This document shows positions 1-7,608 of a DNA stretch of 30,493 nt, in pieces. Position 1 is the first letter of the stretch; each line of letters opens with the position of its first letter. The position numbers were made by a program, and so were the translations under genes. Source of the stretch: a virus; IMG/VR virus record IMGVR_UViG_3300026367_000111, positions 1 to 30,493 of that record, one strand, 5' to 3'. The notes beneath the pieces are model-generated. The model was given only the letters and a program-made list of their open reading frames with translations. It had not been told where the DNA came from and did no database searches.

Positions 1-312
1 ATGACAGGTGCTGATTTCGGGTTCTGTCAGGAACGTATGCGGAACGAATCTATTACCATTGGACTAGACGGTTGCACGTTCAAGCTATCAGATTTCAAAA
101 TACGTTATGAACCGCTATTTCTGGGTCTAGAAGAAACAGGAGAGATGAATGGTGTAAGTTTGATTTGGCCACACGAAGCAATTTGTAGTGATGGAATCTG
201 CTCTACCTCGCGTGATAATGCCGTTCTATATAAAGATGGCATTCATTTAACCGTCGACGCTACCAGATTTATTTTCGATGATCTTGATATGCTGAATACC
301 TTAAAAAAATAA
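1..312 (+). CDS. C-terminal fragment of an SGNH-type acyltransferase (partial at the window edge)
   Basis: The frame is open from the first base, so the true start may lie outside the window. The 103 visible residues look like the C-terminal end of the SGNH domain of membrane O-acyltransferases (acyltransferase-3/SGNH fusions that acetylate surface polysaccharides). Cys62 and Cys67 flank SDGI, and Asp79-Gly-Ile-His82 matches the DxxH block carrying the catalytic Asp and His of the SGNH fold. A full protein of this type has about 600-700 residues, so this is a tail piece or a truncated gene. The base composition is clearly AT-richer than the phage genes to its right. It is convergent with the lysis operon and separated from it by a strong hairpin. 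It could be host DNA flanking the prophage or a surface-modification cargo gene; the window cannot decide. Confidence 0.5.
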   Translation: MTGADFGFCQERMRNESITIGLDGCTFKLSDFKIRYEPLFLGLEETGEMNGVSLIWPHEAICSDGICSTSRDNAVLYKDGIHLTVDATRFIFDDLDMLNTLKK

Positions 313-381
313 ACGATATGGTGACGCTAGATTCACTAGTTCGGCTATTATTCATGGCAGTTATCAGGTTTAAAATGATAA

Positions 382-424
382 TTTGACTGCCCCATCAGAT
401 AAGCTATCTAAAGGGGCAATCAAA
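382..424 (-). terminator. Terminator hairpin at the end of the late operon
   Basis: The arms TTTGACTGCCCC (382-393) and GGGGCAATCAAA (413-424) form a 12-bp stem with one G-T wobble. The loop itself contains a second small hairpin, AGATA/TATCT. Read on the minus strand it begins 3 bases after the stop codon of the last lysis gene and is followed by an AT-rich tract ending in TTTT. It is the probable end of the whole leftward late transcript and may also stop rightward transcription from the acyltransferase side. Confidence 0.75.
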
Positions 425-427
425 TCT

Positions 428-799
428 CTAGCCAGTTCGTACAGGCTCGCCGAACTTAGCCAGCGCCTCACGCGCATACCGCTCAATGAGGCGATCCAGC
501 ACACCGTTACCAGGCGTCAACGCCGTCAGTGCATCTGGCACACTCTCCTGCAGATACTGAAACACATGCGCCTTAAGCGTGTCGAAGGCGACGTCGGGCC
601 CGTACTTCATCCCGCTTTCAACGGATGTCATAACCGCCTGGTGCAGCGCCTCCCGATGCTTTGCCTCGATCTGGATGCCGGTTGCTGCCGCAAATGCACC
701 GGCGGCTCGGTTGAGGAGGAATGTCAGCACCAACCCGATGATGCTGATGACGACCGCCTGCAGATCTGCGCTGGCGAACAGTTGAGAGAGAAAGTCCAT
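428..799 (-). CDS. Holin-like small membrane protein (LLH-type candidate)
   Basis: A 123-residue protein with one N-terminal membrane helix (about residues 13-30) followed by a soluble, amphipathic helical region. This layout resembles the LLH-type phage holins (one transmembrane segment, soluble tail), and it is the last gene of a lysis cassette beside an endolysin. The start has a clear ribosome binding site (AAGGAA, 7 bases before ATG). It lies 15 bases downstream of a 28-codon membrane-peptide gene that itself overlaps the endolysin stop. A role in membrane permeabilisation before lysis is inferred from topology and position. There is no catalytic motif, and it could instead be a tail or lysis accessory membrane protein. 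Confidence 0.6.
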   Translation of the reverse strand: MDFLSQLFASADLQAVVISIIGLVLTFLLNRAAGAFAAATGIQIEAKHREALHQAVMTSVESGMKYGPDVAFDTLKAHVFQYLQESVPDALTALTPGNGVLDRLIERYAREALAKFGEPVRTG

Positions 800-814
800 A
801 ATTATTCCTTAGGG

Positions 815-901
815 CTATTTGCGCAGAAGCGCTATGATCGCGGCCATGACGGCAGCGAGGGTAATTGCAAAGATCGCGAAAGTGACCAAATCGGGCGTCA
901 T
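815..901 (-). CDS. 28-residue single-helix membrane peptide, coupled to the endolysin
   Basis: This tiny open frame encodes an N-terminal MTPDLV, about 19 uncharged residues rich in Ala, Ile, Leu and Val, and a C-terminal Leu-Arg-Lys. That is one membrane helix with a positive end expected on the cytoplasmic side. Its ATG overlaps the endolysin stop as ATGA, the arrangement used repeatedly in this phage for coupled genes, and the next gene starts 15 bases after its stop. The gene is too short for similarity-based naming. Small helical peptides next to endolysins act as holins, antiholins or pinholins in other phages, so a lysis-timing role is a reasonable inference but unproven. Confidence 0.55.
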   Translation of the reverse strand: MTPDLVTFAIFAITLAAVMAAIIALLRK

Positions 902-1611
902 GCTTCGTTCACGGACAGAGCACCGGTGTGCGAAGTTACAGCCGACACACCCTTCCAGCCCTTAGGACCACGGCAGCTCAGCAGACGATCGCGCGAGATC
1001 CACGTTTCGGTAACATTGTCGCTCTGGTTGCCGCCAACGACGCGCACAGCCGTTTTGCTTTGGCCCGTCACGATCGCGACATGGCCGTTCCAGCTTTTGG
1101 TCTTGTGGGTGCGCCAGAAGACCGCAACAGCACCGAGATCCAAGCCGCACTGTTCGCCGTATTCCAGCCACCGGCGCGCACCCAGCCGGTTAAAGGCCTG
1201 CGGCTCACCAGGCGCGCCGACAGACATGCAATGCGCCACAAACAGGCCGCACCAGGGCACGTCATCGCCGGGGTACCACTGGTCGAGATTGCGGGCCCAT
1301 TCCATGATGGCAGGGTTGCTTGCGGTTCCGGGCGTCTCGCGCGTGCCAAGCAGACTGCGGGCTTCCGTCAGCCAGGGCGGTTCGTTTCCAATCGCAACCG
1401 GCACCGGCGCGGCCTTGGCCCCTGCCCCCCACAGCGCTTCCATGGTCAGTGGCCCGGGAAAGGGCCGCGCACGGTACCTATGCGCCTCCTTGAAGCGCGT
1501 GAAAGCGTTCTGTGTCATAGGGCCGTCCAGCCCGTCGATCAGGCCCTTATACCAGCCGAGATCCGCCAGACGGCCCTGGTGCGCTGCCAACAGCTGCTGC
1601 GTGAAGTTCAT
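898..1611 (-). CDS. Endolysin: peptidoglycan-binding domain plus TIGR02594/CHAP-like peptidase domain
   Basis: A 237-residue cell-wall hydrolase. Residues 1-62 resemble a peptidoglycan-binding domain (LADLGWYKGLIDGLDGPMT, then a repeated aromatic pattern). Residues 80-205 match the TIGR02594/NlpC-CHAP-like cysteine peptidase type, with Cys121 in VPWCGLFVAHC and His177 in WNGHVAIVTG as the likely catalytic pair. It would cleave peptide bonds in peptidoglycan at lysis. I chose the ATG at 1611 because GGAGAG lies 6 bases before it and because an intrinsic terminator occupies the DNA just upstream; a longer frame starting at 1677 would translate through that terminator. The stop overlaps the next small gene as ATGA. 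No signal peptide is visible, so export depends on a holin. Confidence 0.8.
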   Translation of the reverse strand: MNFTQQLLAAHQGRLADLGWYKGLIDGLDGPMTQNAFTRFKEAHRYRARPFPGPLTMEALWGAGAKAAPVPVAIGNEPPWLTEARSLLGTRETPGTASNPAIMEWARNLDQWYPGDDVPWCGLFVAHCMSVGAPGEPQAFNRLGARRWLEYGEQCGLDLGAVAVFWRTHKTKSWNGHVAIVTGQSKTAVRVVGGNQSDNVTETWISRDRLLSCRGPKGWKGVSAVTSHTGALSVNEA

Positions 1612-1627
1612 GTCGTCTCTCCAATGC

Positions 1628-1649
1628 AAAAAGACCGCCGAGGCGGTCT
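1628..1649 (-). terminator. Intrinsic terminator just upstream of the endolysin gene
   Basis: On the minus strand AGACCGCC and GGCGGTCT form a perfect 8-bp GC-rich stem with a very tight loop, directly followed by TTTTT. It lies 24 bases after the stop of the 104-residue membrane protein gene and 16 bases before the endolysin start codon. No room for a promoter remains between hairpin and start, so endolysin mRNA must come from read-through. Confidence 0.75.
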
Positions 1650-1673
1650 GTTGAGGGTCAAATTGTTGGTTAT

Positions 1674-1988
1674 TCACCGGTTGCGGGTACGATCTTCGAT
1701 CCTGGTAACTTGCTCCGCCACTCGATCGAACTTTTCGTCGATGTCGCGCAGATGAATGATCTCAGCGATCTGCACCTGCGAGATGTGTTCGAGCTTGATC
1801 TGCAGCTGGGGTGCACCACAGCTGATCTGCGCAATCGCCTGTGCTGCGGCAGCGCTCGACGGCTTACCGCGCTTGTATCCCCTGACGGCCATCACGCAGG
1901 TCGTTAGGAACGTCGCGACACCCACAGCCAGCAGAGTCATGACCTCTTTATCGATGCTCTTTAAAAACGCACTGAACCATTCTGGCAT
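1674..1988 (-). CDS. Membrane-anchored coiled-coil protein of the lysis region
   Basis: A 104-residue protein with one N-terminal transmembrane helix (about residues 17-35), a basic stretch (RGYKRGK) after it and a C-terminal region (about 60-104) with heptad-like spacing of Leu, Ile and Val between charged residues, suggesting a coiled coil. This is the general architecture of inner-membrane spanins and of some holin accessory proteins. I placed the start at 1988, where AGGAGC precedes ATGCCAGAATGG; longer versions would run deep into the upstream gene in a biased frame. It overlaps the 3' end of the upstream four-helix membrane gene by 41 bases. Function is inferred from topology and neighbourhood only. 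Confidence 0.6.
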   Translation of the reverse strand: MPEWFSAFLKSIDKEVMTLLAVGVATFLTTCVMAVRGYKRGKPSSAAAAQAIAQISCGAPQLQIKLEHISQVQIAEIIHLRDIDEKFDRVAEQVTRIEDRTRNR

Positions 1989-2397
1989 CTGCACCGCTCC
2001 TGTACGCAGAAAGCCCATCGAACAGGGCGAGTAGAAGATAGGTGAACACACCGGAGGAAAGCGCCGCCCCGTAGGCGAGGGTCGGCCAGAGGAACGCCAT
2101 GGCCAACGTCGAGAAGATCGCCGAGCCGAACATCGCGCCAGCCATGCGCAGATATGGCGACCTGTGCCAGTTGCCGTTGATGTGCAACGCCGAGAGCCGC
2201 AATGCTGCAATCAACGCCATTGGCGTACCTAGAGAAGCCTCATCCAGGCCCATCGACAAGAATGCCCGGAATCCGCTCGATGAAGTCAGTGTGTTGCCGG
2301 GCAATGCCAGACAGATTGCGAAGAAGAGCAGCACAAGACTGCACAACCATTCGGTCGCCCTACCCTGCTCCATGATGTTGAGACGGAATGTGCTCAT
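1948..2397 (-). CDS. Multi-pass membrane protein, holin candidate
   Basis: A 149-residue protein with four likely membrane helices (about residues 17-35, 55-72, 85-103 and 107-128) joined by short loops and ending in a charged tail. I do not recognise a named family. The position between the tail fibre and the endolysin fits a holin or a superinfection-exclusion membrane protein. The start ATG overlaps the stop of a 33-codon gene as ATGA and has AGGG 7 bases upstream. Its end overlaps the next gene by 41 bases. Confidence 0.6.
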   Translation of the reverse strand: MSTFRLNIMEQGRATEWLCSLVLLFFAICLALPGNTLTSSSGFRAFLSMGLDEASLGTPMALIAALRLSALHINGNWHRSPYLRMAGAMFGSAIFSTLAMAFLWPTLAYGAALSSGVFTYLLLALFDGLSAYRSGADARMVQCVFKEHR

Positions 2398-2495
2398 TGG
2401 GTCGCCCTGCCGAGCACGAGCATCTGTATCAGAATGCCAGCTGCCGTCCGTATTTCCTCAGTCGTCCAGCGATTTTCAATTTTCGGCAAATTCAT
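2394..2495 (-). CDS. 33-residue peptide between tail fibre and membrane gene
   Basis: A short frame beginning MNLPKIENRWTTEEIRTAAG and ending in a Leu/Val/Ile-rich segment. The start is preceded by AAAGG at 7 bases. The stop overlaps the ATG of the following membrane protein as ATGA, so it could act as a coupling leader as well as a gene. It fills the only gap between the tail fibre stop and the membrane gene. No family is recognised. The main support is the precise overlap and the absence of any other use of this DNA. Confidence 0.4.
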   Translation of the reverse strand: MNLPKIENRWTTEEIRTAAGILIQMLVLGRATQ

Positions 2496-2511
2496 CTCCG
2501 GGCCTTTCGTT

Positions 2512-5166
2512 TTAGCGACAAGCAACGCTCAGGGTGCCTTCAGCTAGGTCAATCGGATTAATCAGGGCAACCAGATCCTCATAAGTAAGTTCCGGATCAG
2601 TTAGATCTCCGACTTCTGCTACTTGATGCTGGAATCTGACTCCGATCACATTGCTGGCCTGCACCCATGCTGTGACGGTCACACCTTGAAGGTTTAGCGA
2701 GAAAGTCACATCGACGGGCCTATTAACACGCGCGCCCGGTGCGCTGACCGTGGTGCTGACCCCTTCGCGATACTTAAGCGATGGTGGGTTATACAGCTTC
2801 GAACCTGCACCGTAGGTCGCGCCTCCAAATGCCTTCGTACGAACGATGCTTGCATTTGTTGCGGCAACATTGACTGAGATCGAGGTAGCAACGCTACTGC
2901 CCGCATCCGCGAAGTCGCTGCCTTCCATCCTGAAACCGTCGCCGGAACGGAGGTTTAGACCTGTTGAGGCAACTGTTTCGCCCCCGACGGTACGGAACCT
3001 TCGCACAACCGCATCCGTTCCACCTGTAATGTCCAAAATATCGCCCGTGCAGGCAATAGCCTTGCTGTTTTCCAGCAAGAAGGCACCGCCAAGTAAGAAC
3101 GCGTCTAAGGTGGTTTTTTTGGCAGTATAGTCATCAATAGTGACCTTACTAAATTGACCAGCAGAGACGCCCCGAAGGCCCCCCTTGCCACCGCGACCTT
3201 GGAGTGTAAGCCCGTATCCGTACTGGGCGCGAACCTGGGAGCCAGTACTAAGCCCCATGTCTATATCGTTGTTGGACAGTTCCCAGCCGTAGCAAGTCCC
3301 AAAATTAAAGGCGTCCATAGCCCCCGCAGGACCAACATATTTGATTTTGTTATCCCGCGCCTTGATGTTGCTGCACTGACCTTGGCGGAAAACGTTGAAA
3401 CACAGGTCGGAAACCGTTGGGTCGTTATCCAGTGTTCCTGTGGGTGGGCCACCAAAAGAAGTTATTTCCCCGAATTTATAGTAAGTTGACAGGCGTATCT
3501 GTGTCCCGTCAGGGCTGACCCACGAGATGCAGTACCGGAATGGCGTGGAAAGACCACTTGGGAAGGTTGCTCCGCTACCTGATTTGGTTATCCCTTGAAT
3601 CCACATTCCAACGTGAATTCCCAATTCATGAAGTGTTTCGTCACCGATCTCTCGTACCGTGATATTTCCCGTACCTGCGTCGAAGGCGGTAGGACCCAAG
3701 CGGTCGCCCTCACGATACACCGCATCGTTAAACTGTGTGCCGCCTGCTCCACCGCCAATTCCACTGGCCGAGGCTACAGAAATTTCTATATCGTTGTCGA
3801 AGAAGTCGACATCATCGCCAAACACAACGGCAAGGTTGATGCCTGCGCAGTTTCTGATGATGTTGTTGTGCACCTTGACGCGCTTGACAGCGCTTGTCCC
3901 GTCCGTGAGATAGGCGTTCGCCTCAATGTCTACAGCGCAGCGCAGAACAACGGCATCCTCGCCATTTAGCTTGCAGTTTCGGACCGTCACGTTGTCACCC
4001 GCAACAATCGAGACAACATTCCGGCGAGGTGAAACCAAGTTGCAGTCTTCGATAATCACATCTTTTGGGATTGCCTCAAGCGATGGATCGCCGCCGACAC
4101 CCTGAACTGCACCCCCCACGTAGATGCAGTCGTTTTCGCCAGTACCGCCGACCCCTAGCGATCCGTTACTAATGACCGTTCCACCTCGGATTCGTATTTT
4201 TCTGCACGGGTTGAGATGACTTGCGCTAATAAGAATTGGGTGGGATGATTGTAGCGGGTGCCGCTTTATAGTCGCGCCGAAGTATTCAAGCGTGAAATCA
4301 ACACACTGAACTTGAAATACTCGCGACCCTCCTGAAATGCCCTCAACGGTGACGCCGGGGGCCAGCTTGAGGAATGTATTGTCATCAGGAATAAGGCGAT
4401 CTGTCTTGTAGCTGCCGACGAAGTAGTCAAAGACCATTGTTCCACCCGCAGCGAGAGCCAGCATTGCTGTTAATTTATCGGTTTGCTCGGCCCCAGAAGG
4501 CGGACCAAGTGCTGCCGTGTGGTACGCACCGTCGGCAGCCTTCAAAGGCCGCAGCTTGACGCTCTCGCCGTTTTCAATGAACCCGTTTACGCTGTCTTGA
4601 GCGTAGTGATAGCCACCAGCTTCAACAATAGCACCATCGCCGCCATAAGTGCTTGACGTGTCACCTAACAGGAAAGGCACAGTGTCGAATTTCGGGCCAC
4701 CCAGCCATCCGATTTGCACCCAGGCCCCTGTTTGCACTTCCCAAACTTGCGTGCCTGCGTTGGTTTGCACTAGTTCAATGCTGTCGTTTGCTGGAATAGG
4801 ATCAGTCAGCGTTGTTACAAGGGGTGCGCCCGCTGCGAGAGCAGCAAGGCTTGCCTGAGAAGCCGCTGTGGTGGCGACCGCCGCCTGCGCTGAAGATATC
4901 CCTGCTTGGACCGTCGAAGCGTTGGCGCTTTGGTCGGACGCTTCGGCTGAATTAGCAGCCGCCTGAACAGCTTCCGTAAGATCATCGGCTGACCCAGCAA
5001 TCGCAAGAAACGCATCACGTACCTGCTTCTTTAGCGGGTTAAATTGCCCAGAAGCCGGGTCACCCACCGGGAGAGGCCGTCCTGCCGGTTCATTGGGAAG
5101 TCCGTCACCACTATACCGCTGAAAATCACGCATGGCCGTGTTTAATTGATCCGCAATGGTTCCCAT
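2512..5166 (-). CDS. Tail fibre/tailspike with right-handed beta-helix (pectate-lyase-like fold)
   Basis: An 884-residue receptor-binding protein. Residues 1-60 look like a virion-attachment segment, and about 60-115 form an Ala/Gln-rich helical neck. From about 240 to 760 there are repeated short strands with Asn ladders and motifs such as VIIEDCNL, VTVRNCKLNG, VKVHNNIIRNC and WELSNNDIDM, which is the signature of right-handed beta-helix (pectate-lyase-like) tailspikes. A small C-terminal domain follows. I chose the ATG at 5166, which has CAGGAGAAC upstream, rather than a start 21 bases earlier. The gene is visibly AT-richer than the tail genes before it, as expected for a host-range gene exchanged between phages. 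It may bind or cleave surface polysaccharide; catalytic residues cannot be assigned by eye. Confidence 0.8.
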   Translation of the reverse strand: MGTIADQLNTAMRDFQRYSGDGLPNEPAGRPLPVGDPASGQFNPLKKQVRDAFLAIAGSADDLTEAVQAAANSAEASDQSANASTVQAGISSAQAAVATTAASQASLAALAAGAPLVTTLTDPIPANDSIELVQTNAGTQVWEVQTGAWVQIGWLGGPKFDTVPFLLGDTSSTYGGDGAIVEAGGYHYAQDSVNGFIENGESVKLRPLKAADGAYHTAALGPPSGAEQTDKLTAMLALAAGGTMVFDYFVGSYKTDRLIPDDNTFLKLAPGVTVEGISGGSRVFQVQCVDFTLEYFGATIKRHPLQSSHPILISASHLNPCRKIRIRGGTVISNGSLGVGGTGENDCIYVGGAVQGVGGDPSLEAIPKDVIIEDCNLVSPRRNVVSIVAGDNVTVRNCKLNGEDAVVLRCAVDIEANAYLTDGTSAVKRVKVHNNIIRNCAGINLAVVFGDDVDFFDNDIEISVASASGIGGGAGGTQFNDAVYREGDRLGPTAFDAGTGNITVREIGDETLHELGIHVGMWIQGITKSGSGATFPSGLSTPFRYCISWVSPDGTQIRLSTYYKFGEITSFGGPPTGTLDNDPTVSDLCFNVFRQGQCSNIKARDNKIKYVGPAGAMDAFNFGTCYGWELSNNDIDMGLSTGSQVRAQYGYGLTLQGRGGKGGLRGVSAGQFSKVTIDDYTAKKTTLDAFLLGGAFLLENSKAIACTGDILDITGGTDAVVRRFRTVGGETVASTGLNLRSGDGFRMEGSDFADAGSSVATSISVNVAATNASIVRTKAFGGATYGAGSKLYNPPSLKYREGVSTTVSAPGARVNRPVDVTFSLNLQGVTVTAWVQASNVIGVRFQHQVAEVGDLTDPELTYEDLVALINPIDLAEGTLSVACR

Positions 5167-5199
5167 GCGAGTTCTCCTGTTCTGCAAAAATTTGAAAAA

Positions 5200-7197
5200 T
5201 TAGGCGATTGTGATTTCGACCGATGCCGTCTCAGGCGATGGCACGAACGACGGGTTGAGCGTCACGGCCCAATAGAAACACGTGCCGGCAGTCGGGCTTT
5301 CGGTGAAGCTGGACGGCTGACCGGCAAGACCCGCGACATCATCGACGAAGCTGGCCCCCGCATAGCTGTCGACCGTGTTGCGGAAGATCCGGGTCGCGCT
5401 GTAATTCGTTGGCGCATTGACCCAAGACAGGCTTGCCGACGATCCAGTTGCGCTGCCGTCGAATTCTGTAGGCGTGGCCGGCACGGTTGGATTACTGATC
5501 ACTGTGATTGTCCCTTCCGGATAATCTTCCTCTGCCGCGCCCTGTCCGAACCAATAAGCGCGAACATCATACTCACCCTCAGCGACGACACCCGACACGG
5601 CACGGAGGGCGCCTTCGGCCACGCTCATGCGCGTCCACGGAAAAAACGCCAGTAAATCCGCACGTTTGAACTCGACGATAAGCTGCAAATCATTGCGGTT
5701 TGGATCACTAACCTGGGCAACGATCTGGACACCAGATGTCTCCCCCGAGATCGCAACAATCTCCTGCGACAATGCCAGTCCGGACGGTACCGGGTTGACT
5801 TGCAGGTTCTGGCTTAACGACGACAATGGCGGCGATAGCGGTTTAAGATCGACAATCGACCAAGCGTCATATGTTGATCGCAGGCCGATGCGGCACTTCC
5901 CGCTGGCCGCCGAATAGCCATGGCTCAATACCTCATAGACGCCACCGATGCGCGGATGATCAATGCGGATTGTGTGGATCCCGTCACCCTTTGGAAAGCG
6001 AGCTTTGATGCCCACTAGGTTGGTCACAATCTCAACCCGATATCGGGGCCGCTCGCGCATTTCATAGGTCTGCATCAGCTTTTGCATCTGGTTGCCATCT
6101 GGGCACCAAGGGATGTCTAGCGTTTCGGTACGTTCCGCCTGCGTGTCGAGAAGGGTTTCGTTTCGACGCTCCGGTGCTTCCTCCGGTTTGAAGTTGTGAT
6201 CTTCGCTAGTGTAGATGCCCTTGAGAACATTGAAGTCCGTCATGGCGTCGACGCCGGTTTCCCAGTTCACTTCCAGAATATCATCCTGTCCGATGATCAC
6301 GTCAGGCTCGGAATACTGCCCCCCCATCAATCCGATCTTGCCCTCAGGCGTCAGATACGGCTGTCCGTCGCAAGTTTTCATGATGGCATCGAGCACGTTT
6401 CGCGGCTCATCGTTTAATCCGTAAGTGCCGGCTGCTGCGTAGCCCTGGACATCGCAGATGTCGGCAAACGCCCCAATCGCGGCATCGTCGAAATGTATCT
6501 CTGGTATGCGCATGCCATCCGGATGGCTCAAGAAATCACGCGCCACCAAGGCAGAGTTATCTGAGAAGCCCACAGCCTCGGTGCGAGGATCAAATACCTC
6601 CGACCCGTGCACAATCATCTGGATCACTGTATTCGCGCCTTTAGGGAAGATAGCACTGATCCGGCTGGGGGAAGGCCCTCTCAGCCGCGCATATGTGGTG
6701 ACACTTCCCTCGATCCTGTGCGCCGCCGTCCACATTGCCGGGAACGCGGCCAACAGGTCGGCATAATCGGACTGCGTACCGTTGCGCGTCGCGATCTGGA
6801 CAAGCCCATCAAAGCTGAACGCCCCACCCTCGTCGGTCGTGACGCCTTCGCTGTTCAGCGCAACTGTTTCGCCGTCGATGACATAGTCGAGGACCTGAGA
6901 CACCGCCCCCTCGTGATGGACAATAACGACGTGTAGGACACCATCCTTGGCCTCGAAGAAAGCCCGAAGACCGCCAAGTAGCACCTTACCATAGGAACGC
7001 CGGCGCGCTGACGCGGCCTGGCTAATATTAGCCTGCACCTCCTGCGGCGGGATCGTCGGTTGCTTCGGCTTGGCTAGGGCACTTATCGCAAGACTGACGC
7101 CCACTTGGGTCAGCGCAGTTGCCGTGGCCAGACCAATCCCGAACGTTGACGCGACAAAGCCAGCAACTGCGGCGATTGCGCTAGAGAAAATTGCCAT
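5200..7197 (-). CDS. Tail tip/central hub protein, J-like
   Basis: A 665-residue protein beginning with a long hydrophobic, Ala/Gly-rich segment (residues 1-45), then a QVQANISQAASARRRSYGKV stretch of the kind seen near the start of host-specificity (J-like) hub proteins. The middle carries the hub domains, with a tail-hub-like segment including DYVIDGE and YADLLAAF. The last 95 or so residues (from NPTVPATPTEF) read as a fibronectin type III-like domain. It is shorter than lambda J. The hub sits at the tail tip below the tape measure and holds the fibre encoded by the next gene. The start ATG directly follows the stop of the GNAT-like gene (TAAATG). Confidence 0.75.
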   Translation of the reverse strand: MAIFSSAIAAVAGFVASTFGIGLATATALTQVGVSLAISALAKPKQPTIPPQEVQANISQAASARRRSYGKVLLGGLRAFFEAKDGVLHVVIVHHEGAVSQVLDYVIDGETVALNSEGVTTDEGGAFSFDGLVQIATRNGTQSDYADLLAAFPAMWTAAHRIEGSVTTYARLRGPSPSRISAIFPKGANTVIQMIVHGSEVFDPRTEAVGFSDNSALVARDFLSHPDGMRIPEIHFDDAAIGAFADICDVQGYAAAGTYGLNDEPRNVLDAIMKTCDGQPYLTPEGKIGLMGGQYSEPDVIIGQDDILEVNWETGVDAMTDFNVLKGIYTSEDHNFKPEEAPERRNETLLDTQAERTETLDIPWCPDGNQMQKLMQTYEMRERPRYRVEIVTNLVGIKARFPKGDGIHTIRIDHPRIGGVYEVLSHGYSAASGKCRIGLRSTYDAWSIVDLKPLSPPLSSLSQNLQVNPVPSGLALSQEIVAISGETSGVQIVAQVSDPNRNDLQLIVEFKRADLLAFFPWTRMSVAEGALRAVSGVVAEGEYDVRAYWFGQGAAEEDYPEGTITVISNPTVPATPTEFDGSATGSSASLSWVNAPTNYSATRIFRNTVDSYAGASFVDDVAGLAGQPSSFTESPTAGTCFYWAVTLNPSFVPSPETASVEITIA

Positions 7198-7608
7198 TTA
7201 CTTCACCCACGCCGTTTCTTGTGCTCGGTACCCACGTCGCTGGAGCGCTGACCGAAGCTGGTAAGGGACCAGTCTCTCCGGGCCTGTCGAGAGCCGCACG
7301 CGCGCACTGTGATTGACAGCCCACACCTCAAAAGCTCGCAGCAAGCGCAGGCCGCTGCTGTCGGCTGCGAACCACCCCAACTCGTGCGCAAAACGCTCAT
7401 CGCTGATGATGGTCGGAGCGATGCTGCCGGCGATGAAACCACCGTCCGACACCAAGACGATACCCGAGGGTGATCCCATCAGGATCATGACTGTTTCGGA
7501 TACCTTGGCCGGTTCCGGCTCTACGGGGCCACCAATCGCCTCGCGCAGCGCGCAGACCATGTCGACAATACGCGGGATGTCCTCCGCGACGGCGAGTCTT
7601 ACAGCCAT
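7198..7608 (-). CDS. GNAT-like acetyltransferase-fold protein in the tail module
   Basis: A 136-residue protein with the order of elements of a small GNAT domain: N-terminal AVAEDIPRIVDMVCAL helix, a central beta region with GGFIAGSI, a helix after AADSSGLRLLRAFEVWA where the acetyl-CoA-binding motif A should be, and a C-terminal Gly-Tyr-Arg ending. Motif A is degenerate (no clear Q/RxxGxG/A), so enzyme activity is uncertain. GNAT-like proteins of this size occur beside tail-tip genes in other siphophages. It overlaps the upstream gene by 10 bases and abuts the hub gene. Confidence 0.6.
   Translation of the reverse strand: MAVRLAVAEDIPRIVDMVCALREAIGGPVEPEPAKVSETVMILMGSPSGIVLVSDGGFIAGSIAPTIISDERFAHELGWFAADSSGLRLLRAFEVWAVNHSARVRLSTGPERLVPYQLRSALQRRGYRAQETAWVK

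Noticed and set aside
313-381. An attachment-site core repeat between the left border and the integrase end
   Set aside because: No convincing direct repeat was seen between this gap and the end of int. The partner site probably lies right of the window.
383-1654. A 423-codon plus-strand open frame over the lysis genes
   Set aside because: The protein is Arg/His/Cys/Pro-rich with no family features. It lies antisense to the endolysin and holin-like genes, which have clear motifs and ribosome sites.
1612-1677. Longer endolysin N-terminus starting at 1677
   Set aside because: It would translate through a perfect terminator hairpin and overlap the previous stop; the ATG at 1611 has a clear ribosome site.
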